NCBI GenBank assembly: GCA_947168665.1 | Contig: CAMVMX010000001.1 | Span: 310,001-374,000, forward strand | Length of the DNA stretch: 64,000 nucleotides | DNA from: an uncultured Bacteroidales bacterium | GTDB lineage: Bacteria > Bacteroidota > Bacteroidia > Bacteroidales > P3 | Direction: 5' to 3' | Shown: one piece after another, positions 1 through 11,473 of the stretch | How positions within the stretch are numbered: position 1 is the first letter of the stretch | Layout of the letters: each line of letters starts with the position of its first letter | Program-made: the position numbers and the translations under genes | The notes under the pieces: generated by a model | Database searches by the model: none | What the model saw: the letters and a program-made list of their open reading frames with translations, nothing else | What the model was told of the DNA's origin: nothing

Positions 1-445
1 TCTCCTTGCAAATATACAAATATTATTCGACATAAAAGTTAAAACATCATCTTTTCATACCCTACGTCTCCCGACAGACTCTCCTAAAGACCTGTCATTG
101 TAAGTGACATAAAATTTTTCTATGCAGTACCCCCAAAGTGTATCCTCGCAGTATTGAAGGACTCACCACTTCAATGCCACTGGGCAAAAAGAGGACTATG
201 AAGGGCTCAACACTTTGTTTATTCCCGAATCCAGTCCCCTGATGGGAGGAACGACTGACACCGATGGTCAGATACGCAGAAGTAACTGGTGGAGGGAATA
301 TCAAGTCGCGCCAGCAATACATTTTCCCGCAAGACACTGACGTGTCGACGATTGGCAATTTTGTAAATTTATGGATGGGCGACTCAGTCATTGGAAACTC
401 CGATGCAATAATTAACACATGACCGGGCATTTATGAAAGGCGGTT

Positions 446-474
446 AGTGGTTGGTGTAACCACCAACCACTTTT
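446..474 (+). terminator. Intrinsic-terminator-like hairpin upstream of gyrB
   Basis: Perfect 11-bp inverted repeat agtggttggtg/caccaaccact (446-456, 461-471), loop taac, followed by ttt. Confidence 0.6.
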
Positions 475-532
475 CACACGTTAAGACATTCTAATTTTCA
501 ATTTTTATTGCCGCCGTGTCGGGAAAAATTTG

Positions 533-540
533 TATCTTTG
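533..540 (+). promoter_or_regulatory. Bacteroidota -7 element (TAnnTTTG) upstream of gyrB
   Basis: TATCTTTG 35 bp before the gyrB ATG; no clear -33 TTTG at the usual spacing. Confidence 0.5.
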
Positions 541-565
541 CAAATTATTTGCGACAAAAACGTAG

Positions 566-2530
<1,965 letters not shown>

Positions 2531-2585
2531 AGGGAAATGAAAAACAAAAACTGATAGGTCTTTTTCAATCTCATTTCTCAAAAAT

Positions 2586-3362
2586 ATGCGAGACCTTTAC
2601 TCATCCCAAATTTTCAAGATTCCAACAGAGTCTGCTGACTATCCTGTTGCATCGGGATATGTAGTCGCGCGGATTGATGCCATCTTGTCTGAGGCCATTG
2701 ATAATGGACAAAACAGAATCATCATCAACACCAATCTCCGAAGGGGAATCCCTATGGAGAATGTAAACAAGATTGCAGGGCCATTTGTAGAGGCATGGGC
2801 TGGGGAGATGTTTGAACAAATAGCAGACTCACCCAATAACGGCTGGGACTTGGTAAACGTAGAGTCGTGCAGACGCCTTGACATGGCAGACGTAATACTA
2901 CAATTCAAGCATAGATCTTCTATGGGGGAGATGGTATTGGCCAATGTGGATGTCAAAGCAACGGCAGAAGATTTCGTCAACTCTGGCAAATCGCCTAACA
3001 TCACCTCATTCGAGAGGATTCGGAACGCCTACGTTGAGGACCCAGACTACATATTTATTATTCTTTCCCTTAAACATAAAGTGTATGGGGAACGCGATGA
3101 TGAAACGGGACTATTCCACAGTGTAATGGAAATAGTTCGACACAGTGTATATGACCTCAAATATATATCAGAAGATGACATCAGCTACAACCCCGCATTA
3201 GGCACAGGGCAAATACAGATAAAAGACATCCACTACGTATCAACTACCCATCGCAACACATGGGATTTTTGCCAGATGATTGACAGAATGTATATTTCAT
3301 CGAACAAGCACACGGTTGAGGATTGGTTAGAATTAGCAAAAAGGAACGAATGGGTAAAATAG
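2586..3362 (+). CDS. Putative Type II restriction endonuclease
   Basis: 258 aa directly upstream of and overlapping a DNA methyltransferase; possible PD-(D/E)XK core DMADVILQ...VLANVDVKAT; AT-richer than flanks. Confidence 0.65.
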   Translation: MRDLYSSQIFKIPTESADYPVASGYVVARIDAILSEAIDNGQNRIIINTNLRRGIPMENVNKIAGPFVEAWAGEMFEQIADSPNNGWDLVNVESCRRLDMADVILQFKHRSSMGEMVLANVDVKATAEDFVNSGKSPNITSFERIRNAYVEDPDYIFIILSLKHKVYGERDDETGLFHSVMEIVRHSVYDLKYISEDDISYNPALGTGQIQIKDIHYVSTTHRNTWDFCQMIDRMYISSNKHTVEDWLELAKRNEWVK

Positions 3363-4258
3363 ACATCAGACAAGGCGACAGTTTGCAACTATTGAAAGAC
3401 ATAGCTTCTGGCTCTGTCGACTTGGTGATTGCCGACCCTCCATATAACTTGGGAAAAGAATACGGCGAGGGAAAAGACACTTTTACCCACGAAGAATATA
3501 TACAGTTCTCAAAACAATGGTTGTCGGAATGCCATCGCATTCTAAAAAATACAGGAAGCCTCTATGTCTTTGCTGGTTTCCGTTTCATCTCCTACATCTA
3601 TGAATTGCTGGAACAGCTGTTTGGAATGAAGTTCGTCAATTGGATCTGTTGGCATTACACCCAGGGCATCGGAAAAACGCGAGGATTCTCACCTCGTCAT
3701 GACGATATATTGCTGTTCGCAAAAACCGACAAATACAAATTTAACATTGACAACATCCGTGTTCCGCAAAAATACTACCGTTCGGCAAACAATATGCGGG
3801 GAGCCAATCCTGGCGACGTATGGGAAATTTCACACATACACTATTGCCAACAAAACCGACAGCAACACCCCACCCAAAAGCCCGAGGCCATTGTGGAAAG
3901 AATGATACTGGCATCAACGGACCCCAACGATACCGTGGTTGATCCATTTTGCGGAAGCGGCACTACACCACGAGTATGCCAGCAAACGGAGCGATACTGT
4001 ATCGGGATGGAAATCAATCCTGAGTATATAAACATGATTAATGACAGACTGGCATCTCCATTCTTGGGATTTGACAGTATTGATGAACGCATGTACCGAG
4101 TCCCCAATGACTTAAACGACATCTCAACACGTAGACAGTACATCGCCAACCACATAGAATGGTTCCTTCACAATCACCCCGACAAAGTCCAGCCATTCAT
4201 CAATGAAGTAAGAAAAAAATATAACACACCTCAACAGAATTCCTTGTTCGACAATTAA
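3350..4258 (+). CDS. DNA methyltransferase, beta-class (N6-adenine or N4-cytosine)
   Basis: Motif order ADPPYNLG (IV) then VVDPFCGSGTT (I). ATG at 3350 preceded by aaggaa; the ORF-track start at 3323 is less likely. Confidence 0.9.
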   Translation: MGKIDIRQGDSLQLLKDIASGSVDLVIADPPYNLGKEYGEGKDTFTHEEYIQFSKQWLSECHRILKNTGSLYVFAGFRFISYIYELLEQLFGMKFVNWICWHYTQGIGKTRGFSPRHDDILLFAKTDKYKFNIDNIRVPQKYYRSANNMRGANPGDVWEISHIHYCQQNRQQHPTQKPEAIVERMILASTDPNDTVVDPFCGSGTTPRVCQQTERYCIGMEINPEYINMINDRLASPFLGFDSIDERMYRVPNDLNDISTRRQYIANHIEWFLHNHPDKVQPFINEVRKKYNTPQQNSLFDN

Positions 4259-4269
4259 TCAAACACACC

Positions 4270-5019
4270 ATGGATAAACGTAATCTTCTTCTTATCAGCA
4301 ACAGCACCATGCGTGGCGAGGCCTATCTCGGCTGGTGCAAAGACATGATTGCCGACTTCTGCAAACGGCACAATGTAAAACGGGTGCTCTTCGTGCCCTA
4401 TGCCGGTGTGAGCCTGGCCGAGGGCGGCCTGACCAAAAGCTATGACGCATACGAGGCCAAGGTGGCCAAGGTCTATGCCGAATTTGGCGTGAAGCTGACA
4501 AGCGTCCACCATAAGGCATTGCCCATTAATGCTGTTTACGACACTGACTGCGTGGCCGTGGGTGGCGGCAACACCTTCCACTTGGTGCGCCAGCTGCAGC
4601 GCACTGGACTGATGCAGGCCATCCGCCAGCGTGCCTTCGACGGCATGCCCTACATGGGCTGGAGCGCCGGCAGCAATGTGGCCGGTCCTACGCTGTGCAC
4701 CACCAACGACATGCCCATCGTGATGCCCGACTCATTCGACTGCATGGGACTGGTGCCGTTCCAGATCAACCCGCACTACACCGACTTCTTCGACCCCAAA
4801 CACGGCGGCGAGACCCGCGACGACCGGCTGAAAGAATACATCATGGTCAACCCGAAAGCCACTGTGGCCGCCATCCGCGAGGCAACCGCCTTGCTGCTCG
4901 AGGAGGGCAATCTGAAACTGATTGGCAAACCCAACAAGATGAAGGTCTTCAAGACCAAGATGGAGAACACCAAAGAATATGCCCTCGAGGACGACCTCAA
5001 CTTCCTGTTGAAAGCTTAA
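4270..5019 (+). CDS. pepE: Peptidase E (alpha-aspartyl dipeptidase)
   Basis: S51 family features: LLISNSTMRGEAYLGW, VGGGNTFHLV, YMGWSAGSNVAGPT. Confidence 0.9.
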   Translation: MDKRNLLLISNSTMRGEAYLGWCKDMIADFCKRHNVKRVLFVPYAGVSLAEGGLTKSYDAYEAKVAKVYAEFGVKLTSVHHKALPINAVYDTDCVAVGGGNTFHLVRQLQRTGLMQAIRQRAFDGMPYMGWSAGSNVAGPTLCTTNDMPIVMPDSFDCMGLVPFQINPHYTDFFDPKHGGETRDDRLKEYIMVNPKATVAAIREATALLLEEGNLKLIGKPNKMKVFKTKMENTKEYALEDDLNFLLKA

Positions 5020-5031
5020 TAGTGCTATCAC

Positions 5032-5574
5032 ATGAAGTGGTTTATCAAATGTTTCAAACAGTATGCCGACTTTGAGGGCCGCGCCCGCAGGAAGGAATAC
5101 TGGTGGTTTTGGCTGATATACCTTATTGTCACTGTAGCTTTGATAATCGGGTGGCTGGCTCCCATTGTAAAAATGGCCGCCACCACCTCGTCAGCCGATG
5201 AGCTTGATGAGATGGAGTTCTACGGCTTAATGCTGGACAATCTGGCCAATCCCTTCTTGATAATTTGGCTTTTGTTCTATCTGGCCACACTGATTCCGGG
5301 CATCGCCGTATCGGTGCGCCGTCTTCACGACATTGGCAAGTCGGGCTGGTGGTACCTCCTGCCCCTCGGCACCTCGCTGCTGAACTCAACAGCCGAGATG
5401 CTTGGCGAATCGCAGATGGGGCTGATGTTCATACTGATGTTGATATCACTCGGCGCCGGCATCCTCTTCTTGGTATGGATGTTCACCGACTCGCAGTACG
5501 GTCCCAACCAGTGGGGCCCCAATCCCAAAGACGAAGGCAACCCTACAGAAGAACAGAACACCCTCGAACCATGA
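5032..5574 (+). CDS. DUF805 family inner-membrane protein
   Basis: FEGRARRKEYWWFWLI, VSVRRLHDIGKSGWWYLL, GPNQWGPNP typical of DUF805/YhaH. Confidence 0.85.
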   Translation: MKWFIKCFKQYADFEGRARRKEYWWFWLIYLIVTVALIIGWLAPIVKMAATTSSADELDEMEFYGLMLDNLANPFLIIWLLFYLATLIPGIAVSVRRLHDIGKSGWWYLLPLGTSLLNSTAEMLGESQMGLMFILMLISLGAGILFLVWMFTDSQYGPNQWGPNPKDEGNPTEEQNTLEP

Positions 5575-6407
5575 AATATATCGGAGCACACGTTAGCGCC
5601 TCTGGAGGCATAAGCAACGCCATCCTCAATGCCGAGGCCATTGGAGCCAATGCCTTTGCCCTCTTCACCCGCAATCAGCGCAGCTGGGTGAGCAAACCCC
5701 TTGCCCAAGATGAGATACACACATTCCGCACCCTCTTGTCCGAGAGGGGATTCGAACCCCGCTATGTGCTGCCCCACGACAGCTATCTGATCAATCTCGG
5801 CTCGCCCGACGAGGATACGCTGGCAAAAAGCCGGGCCGCCTTCCTTGACGAAATGCAACGCGCGGAACAACTTGGGCTGACGATGCTCAACTTCCACCCA
5901 GGAAGCCATCTGAACAAAATAAGCGAAGAGGAATGCCTCGACCAGATTGCCCGCGAAATCAATTCCGCACTGTCCCAAACCCATGGGGTGACCGCTGTTA
6001 TCGAAAACACTGCCGGGCAGGGCACCAACCTCGGATGGCGTTTTGAGCATATCCGCCGCATCATCGACGGCGTGGACGACAAGAGCCGGGTAGGGGTCTG
6101 CATCGACACTTGCCACACGCTGGCCGCCGGCTACGACCTCAGCACCGAGCTGGGCTACCAGTTCTGCTTCGATGAGTTTGAAAGTATCATCGGCATGGGT
6201 TATCTGCGTGCCATCCACCTCAACGACAGCAAGAAATCATCGGGTTCGCATGTCGACCGCCACGAGACGCTCGGCAACGGTTTCCTCGGCAAGGATTTCT
6301 TCGCGCGTTTCATGCACGATTCACGCTTTGACGACATGCCCATCATTCTCGAAACGCCCGACCCCACTCGGTGGAAAGAGGAAATTGCCTGGCTGCGCAG
6401 CCTGTAA
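5571..6407 (+). CDS. nfo: Deoxyribonuclease IV (endonuclease IV)
   Basis: MKYIGAHVSASGGISNAI..., LNFHPGSHL, IENTAGQGTNLG, CIDTCHTLAAGYD, HLNDSKKSSGSHVDRHETLGNG; ATGA overlap with the DUF805 gene. Confidence 0.93.
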   Translation: MKYIGAHVSASGGISNAILNAEAIGANAFALFTRNQRSWVSKPLAQDEIHTFRTLLSERGFEPRYVLPHDSYLINLGSPDEDTLAKSRAAFLDEMQRAEQLGLTMLNFHPGSHLNKISEEECLDQIAREINSALSQTHGVTAVIENTAGQGTNLGWRFEHIRRIIDGVDDKSRVGVCIDTCHTLAAGYDLSTELGYQFCFDEFESIIGMGYLRAIHLNDSKKSSGSHVDRHETLGNGFLGKDFFARFMHDSRFDDMPIILETPDPTRWKEEIAWLRSL

Positions 6408-6440
6408 AAGGCAAATATTGCTAATCTAACGTTCTCTAAC

Positions 6441-7397
6441 ATGGAAAACACAGATTATATAATTGACAATTCTGTAATTGAAGCCAACATCCATAAAGTG
6501 CGACAGGGCATCGACGTCCCGATATATGTGAATTTCACCACTTGGGTGAAACGAGACTGTTACGTAAAAGAAATGCTTACGCATTTCGCCAAACAAACTG
6601 TCTCGCCTACCAAAATAACATGTTGGTTATCCATCAAAGAATATAACCATATCATTCCCCCAAGCATTCAAGAATGTCTTGACTCTAAATTGATTGATGA
6701 AATACGATGGGTGAAAGGCAACACTTACTGTCATAAAAGATGGGAAGCCGTCAAATACTACAGCGATGGATACATCATTATGATTGATGACGACCTCTAC
6801 TATCCAACAGACTATATTGAAAAGCTTATTGCTTATTCTTTATCTTACCCAAACGCCGTAACCTGTTACTATACAAGAAAATTAGATTTCATCAATGGCG
6901 ATTGTTCTGTGATACCCTATACTGGAGATGCATCGCTAAAAAATTCCTTTCTGAGCGGCTTGTCTTGTTTCTCCCCACACAGCTATCCCTCAAGAGCCTT
7001 ACGCCACCCCCTAAAAAGACGTATCTTTTGTGAAAAATGTGATGACGCATGGATCAAAGCGTGGCTTCTCCGATATAAAATTCCAATAGTCGGGTGCAAC
7101 GCTTGGCGAGATGACTGCTTGAACCCCATAGAAAACACTCAGGATGACGGCATATATGAGACCGTGAATTCGGCAATTATCAATGGTGTCGGCAAGGAAT
7201 ATTATAATCTTGTAGATGCTATAGTTTGTGCTGGAGCCACGTCCGTAGCCGAACAAATTTGGCCCGAAATCAATATCAAACGTTTTCGCACCACCACTGG
7301 TCAAGTACTGAAATCTTTCCGCATCAAAAGGCGAATCCGAAAATTCATCAAGAGAATCCTAAAAAGCTGTTTTAGCTTCATTTGGAAGGCAAATTAA
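6441..7397 (+). CDS. Glycosyltransferase-like protein (GT-A type)
   Basis: DGYIIMIDDDLYYPTDYIEKL acidic motif and family-2-like N-terminus; AT-richer than flanks. Confidence 0.6.
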   Translation: MENTDYIIDNSVIEANIHKVRQGIDVPIYVNFTTWVKRDCYVKEMLTHFAKQTVSPTKITCWLSIKEYNHIIPPSIQECLDSKLIDEIRWVKGNTYCHKRWEAVKYYSDGYIIMIDDDLYYPTDYIEKLIAYSLSYPNAVTCYYTRKLDFINGDCSVIPYTGDASLKNSFLSGLSCFSPHSYPSRALRHPLKRRIFCEKCDDAWIKAWLLRYKIPIVGCNAWRDDCLNPIENTQDDGIYETVNSAIINGVGKEYYNLVDAIVCAGATSVAEQIWPEINIKRFRTTTGQVLKSFRIKRRIRKFIKRILKSCFSFIWKAN

Positions 7398-7453
7398 GAC
7401 CTCCCATTGATGACGGCAACCAACTGCGGCGCTTAGCGGAAGTGCCGCCAATC

Positions 7454-7488
7454 AAAAAGAGGGGATGTCTCGCGGCAGACATCCCCTC
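7454..7488 (-). terminator. Intrinsic terminator for elbB (minus strand)
   Basis: Perfect 12-bp inverted repeat gaggggatgtct/agacatcccctc (7459-7470, 7477-7488), flanked by aaaaa (U-run on the minus strand). Confidence 0.8.
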
Positions 7489-7511
7489 ATTGTTCACACA
7501 CTGTACAAGAG

Positions 7512-8165
7512 CTACTGGTCGCAATCTGCCTGGAGCGTGGCAACCATCTGTTCTGCACCCTCAAAGATTTCGCTTATACGGGTTCCCACCATATAGGCAG
7601 GTGTGGTGTAAACACGGTGCTCACGGTCTGCACACACCTCGGTGACTTCGCAGGTCTGCACGCGGGCTCCCAGATGTGCCGCCGCACGGGCAGCATCATT
7701 ATCCCCTCCGAGCGTAAGTGATACACCATAAGTGCCAAGTACCTTGGCCAGCACCATGGGGGCAATACACATGGCCAGAATCGGCTTATGCTGCTTGTAA
7801 ACATTGAGGATAGCCTGCTCCACATCGGGGCGAACCGACATCCGCACCCCATCGAAGGCGTAAGTGGAGAGGTTGCGCGCAGCACCCATGCCTCCGGGTA
7901 GTGCCAACGCATCGAAACGGGATGCGTCGAACTGGGAGAGGGGATGTATGTCGCCACGGGCAATTCGGGCAGACTCAACAAGGATGTCGCGATGCTCGCC
8001 ATGTTCTTTGCCATCGAGGTGGCTCACTACGGCATAATCGCCTTCAGGGGCGAAACACTGGAACTGCCAACCCCGGCGGTCGAAAGCAAGAAGAAGAGAA
8101 AGCGTCTCTTGCAACTCGCTGCCATCGCGGTTGCCACAGCCAGAAAGAATGATTGCAATATTCAT
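7512..8165 (-). CDS. elbB: Isoprenoid biosynthesis glyoxalase ElbB-like (DJ-1/PfpI)
   Basis: MNIAIILSGCGNRDGSELQETL...FDALALPGGMGAARNL...MCIAPMVLAKVLG. Confidence 0.9.
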   Translation of the reverse strand: MNIAIILSGCGNRDGSELQETLSLLLAFDRRGWQFQCFAPEGDYAVVSHLDGKEHGEHRDILVESARIARGDIHPLSQFDASRFDALALPGGMGAARNLSTYAFDGVRMSVRPDVEQAILNVYKQHKPILAMCIAPMVLAKVLGTYGVSLTLGGDNDAARAAAHLGARVQTCEVTEVCADREHRVYTTPAYMVGTRISEIFEGAEQMVATLQADCDQ

Positions 8166-9925
8166 AGTCCAATGATTTTTTCGATTTTATCTATATCTGC
8201 GATATTATCCAAACGGAAGTCAATGCTGTTTATTTCGCTTGTGTTGGCCTTCTCCAACAGCTCAGTCTGAACTGATATAAAAGACTCGAGTTGACGACAA
8301 TAGACATAAACCTCGGAGGTGTGGTTGATAGCCTTGATTGTGATATAAGCCTTCTCCAGGCGCGAATAGGCCTTGCGGATGTTTCGATAGGGCTGGAGGA
8401 CAGTTGCGAGAACATTGTCAAGCCGCCGATACTCATAATAGCGCCGGACAGTCAGCACACACTTCTCCTCGGTATCAAGAAAGTCTCGGAGCTCGGCTAT
8501 AAAACGGCTCCCGTCAACGGTGCTGATAAACGAGGGGGTGAGAACCATTTGCTTCCGGATAGTCTGCAACCCGTTGTATATCATCATGTGGCCCATCCAT
8601 CCTTTGGCAACAGAATCCTTCAGCCGGTCAATTTCTTTCCTCAGCTCGATGATGGTGTCATACTGGCGTTGAAGGGTCTCGCAGTAGTCGAGTTCGAGGC
8701 TGAAACGTGCCGCATCATCGACAGAGCGATAAGCCGGCTTAGGGGTCTCAGATTTGTTGTAGAGTTCGTTGACCATTCGGGTGTAGGCCTTCGAGACATC
8801 AGAATAACGGATAGAACAGCGCGCATCGATAGAGTCACCATGCTCGCGGATAAGGGCCAGCCGATTATAATCGCGTATATAACTTTCCTGAACCTCCACA
8901 AACTCTTTCATCTGGCCAATGAATGCATCAGCGTGGGACTGGGTGCTGAAAGTAGGAATCGTGTTTATACTGGCTGCCACCTCCTGATAAGTCTTCACCA
9001 CCTGGCGGAACCGCGCACCGTAGAGGTTGCTTATCCGCTCTGAGTTGGCTGCAATTTTCTCGCGCAGGTCTACAACCGACAGGTAGCATTCCTGCACATG
9101 TATCACCCCCTTCAGGCTGTCGATATAGTCGTAGTAACTGTCAATTGATGAGAACTTGACCTGCGCGGCCGGAATGGCTGAGATTCGCTGATACGAGCGC
9201 AACACATCGTTATGGGCGTGTCCGCAACGTATCTTCAGCGTGTTGTAAAAGTTCTTGATACGGTTACGATAACTACTGGAGCCCAGCAAATTAGTTATAA
9301 GATGGTTTTGAAACTCAACAAAACGATCCAACTCCTCAAGATAAGACTCTGTGACATTGTCTTTGGAAAGGTCGTAGCGGTTGTAGACCGAAAGGTAGGC
9401 ATAGTAGATGTCCTTTAGTTCCTTCTTGCGGTCAGCGTCACTCACGCCGAATCCCTCGCACGCATTGATAATCGTGCGGTGCAGCCGTGCGATTGTGTCC
9501 TTGCGCTGGTTGAAAGCCGTTTGCTGGATATACTCTTTGCGATAATGTTCCTGCTCAATATAGGAATGAGCCTTGCGCAGCACAAATGCCGAGAGGTCGT
9601 TGAGCCTCTGCCGGAAGAAGTCGTAGTCATTCAGGCAGGTGGTGGCATCCACCCAAACCGTGTCGCCCTTATGCTTGTAGTCATAGAGCATCGTGTTCTG
9701 GAATGCCAACACGCGGGCGTTGAGCGAAACGCAGGTGTCTGTAAGCAACTGGTTGTTGTCGGGAAGGCTGTCAAGGTAGCGGGCCACGGCAGCAGTATCG
9801 TCAAGAAAACGGGATGGCACCCCAAAAACAGGCGCAAGATTCTTGACTGAGATTACTTTGATGTCCTGCGCACGGAGTCCCACCAGCGGGAGTAGCAAAG
9901 CGGAAACGAATAGAAACTTCTTCAT
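8162..9925 (-). CDS. Secreted coiled-coil hypothetical protein
   Basis: 587 aa, N-terminal signal peptide (MKKFLFVSALLLPLVGLRAQ), charged heptad-rich repeats; 4-bp overlap with elbB. Confidence 0.65.
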   Translation of the reverse strand: MKKFLFVSALLLPLVGLRAQDIKVISVKNLAPVFGVPSRFLDDTAAVARYLDSLPDNNQLLTDTCVSLNARVLAFQNTMLYDYKHKGDTVWVDATTCLNDYDFFRQRLNDLSAFVLRKAHSYIEQEHYRKEYIQQTAFNQRKDTIARLHRTIINACEGFGVSDADRKKELKDIYYAYLSVYNRYDLSKDNVTESYLEELDRFVEFQNHLITNLLGSSSYRNRIKNFYNTLKIRCGHAHNDVLRSYQRISAIPAAQVKFSSIDSYYDYIDSLKGVIHVQECYLSVVDLREKIAANSERISNLYGARFRQVVKTYQEVAASINTIPTFSTQSHADAFIGQMKEFVEVQESYIRDYNRLALIREHGDSIDARCSIRYSDVSKAYTRMVNELYNKSETPKPAYRSVDDAARFSLELDYCETLQRQYDTIIELRKEIDRLKDSVAKGWMGHMMIYNGLQTIRKQMVLTPSFISTVDGSRFIAELRDFLDTEEKCVLTVRRYYEYRRLDNVLATVLQPYRNIRKAYSRLEKAYITIKAINHTSEVYVYCRQLESFISVQTELLEKANTSEINSIDFRLDNIADIDKIEKIIGL

Positions 9926-9963
9926 TTATAGCGGAAAGAGTATTGTGAGGATTGTACTATCAA

Positions 9964-11370
9964 TTATTCACCATACGAACTGCCATCGAAGCAATGTGTG
10001 CAGAGGTCGCACTTGGGTAACCCGATGGCATTGCACACGGTCTCAAGTGAGTTGAACTTAAGGGTGTCGACACCGACTGTCTTGCGGATGGTTTCCACCA
10101 GCTGGCGGTATTGTGGCGATGTCTCGTCACGGTAGGCTTCGATATTGCGCACCTCGCCGCCTTCCAGTTCAGCTATGACTCGGCGGGTAATAAGTTCATT
10201 ATCGTTCTTGGATGTGGAGAAGTTGAGGTAATTGCAGCCATAAAGCAGCGGGGGGCAACTGATGCGGACATGGATGCGCTTAACCCCGTTGGCATAAAGC
10301 ATCCGCACCTGATCCTTAAGCTGTGTCCCGCGGACAATGCTGTCGTCGCAGAACACCACCTCCCGGCCTTCGAGCACCTTGTGTGAGGGGATGAGCTTCA
10401 TTTTGGCCACTAAGCTGCGCGACTCTTGGTTGACCGGCATGAAACTCCGCGACCAAGTAGGTGTATATTTCAAGATGCCACGCTTGTAGGGAATCCCTTT
10501 TCCGGCGGCATACCCCAAAGCCATGCCCACACCCGAATCGGGAATGCCTGACACATAGTCGGCCTCCACATCATCTGTCATACCCATAGCCTCTCCCAGT
10601 CGGAAACGCACCTCCTCGGCATTGATGTCCTCGTATTCGACAGCCGGGAATCCGTAGTATATCCACAGAAACGAGCATATCTGCATTTTGTCGTTGGGGC
10701 TGATTAGCTGCTTGATGCCTTCGGATGTGACCATGACTGCCTCGCCTGGTTTGAGAAAATACTCGGTCTGGAATCCCAGATTGACGTAGCTGTTGGTTTC
10801 GGAGGCTACGGCATAGTCGCCATCGCGGCGTCCCACCACCAACGGTGTGCGCCCATAGCGGTCGCGGGCGGCTATGATGCCGTCGTTGGTCAGGATGAGG
10901 AATGTGACGCTGCCTTTCACCCGGTTGTAGACGTTGTTGATGCCGTCGGCAAAGGTCTTCCCTTGCGTGATGAGCAGGGCTGTCAGCTCGGTGGGGTTGG
11001 TCCGCCCCATGCTCAGCTCGGTGAACTGCTGATTCTTCGACAGGCAGATTTTTTCCAACTCGGGTATGTTGTTGATTCGCGACACTGTGCAGACCGCGAA
11101 ACGCCCCAGATGCGAGTTGCACACTATGGGCTGGGCATCGGTGTCGCTGATCACGCCGATGCCTTTGTTGCCCGTCATCTCGTTGATGTCGGTCGAGAAC
11201 TTTGTCTTGAACTGTGTGTTTTCGATGTTGTGGATGTTCAGGTGCATCACACCGTTGTCGATGGTGCTGAGTCCGGCACGGCGGGTGCCAAGATGCGAAT
11301 GATAATCGGTGCCGTAGAAGAGGTCAACGGCACAGGGTTTGCGGGTAATGACTCCAAAAAGTCCGCTCAT
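9964..11370 (-). CDS. Amidophosphoribosyltransferase-like protein (PurF paralog, N-terminus MSGLFG)
   Basis: DYHSHLGTRRAG, YGRTPLVVGRRDGDYAVASET, PRPP motif VVFCDDSIVRGTQL. No Cys at position 2. Confidence 0.85.
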   Translation of the reverse strand: MSGLFGVITRKPCAVDLFYGTDYHSHLGTRRAGLSTIDNGVMHLNIHNIENTQFKTKFSTDINEMTGNKGIGVISDTDAQPIVCNSHLGRFAVCTVSRINNIPELEKICLSKNQQFTELSMGRTNPTELTALLITQGKTFADGINNVYNRVKGSVTFLILTNDGIIAARDRYGRTPLVVGRRDGDYAVASETNSYVNLGFQTEYFLKPGEAVMVTSEGIKQLISPNDKMQICSFLWIYYGFPAVEYEDINAEEVRFRLGEAMGMTDDVEADYVSGIPDSGVGMALGYAAGKGIPYKRGILKYTPTWSRSFMPVNQESRSLVAKMKLIPSHKVLEGREVVFCDDSIVRGTQLKDQVRMLYANGVKRIHVRISCPPLLYGCNYLNFSTSKNDNELITRRVIAELEGGEVRNIEAYRDETSPQYRQLVETIRKTVGVDTLKFNSLETVCNAIGLPKCDLCTHCFDGSSYGE

Positions 11371-11454
11371 GATAATAAAATGATATTAAATATATAAATA
11401 AAAATACTGTGCAATAACCGTTTACAGGAAATCAGCTCTCCACTGAATCCTCGA

Positions 11455-11462
11455 CAAAGATA
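11455..11462 (-). promoter_or_regulatory. Bacteroidota -7 element upstream of the purF-like gene
   Basis: TATCTTTG on the minus strand, in the purF-like/mtaB intergenic region. Confidence 0.4.
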
Positions 11463-11473
11463 CACTTTTTTTT

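Noticed and set aside
95-430. 111-aa minus-strand ORF upstream of gyrB
   Set aside because: No family resemblance or supporting context; could be noncoding or remnant, not supportable as CDS.
5745-5765. tRNA T-arm-like string ggggattcgaacccc
   Set aside because: Lies inside nfo coding sequence (RGFEPRYVL); no cloverleaf around it.
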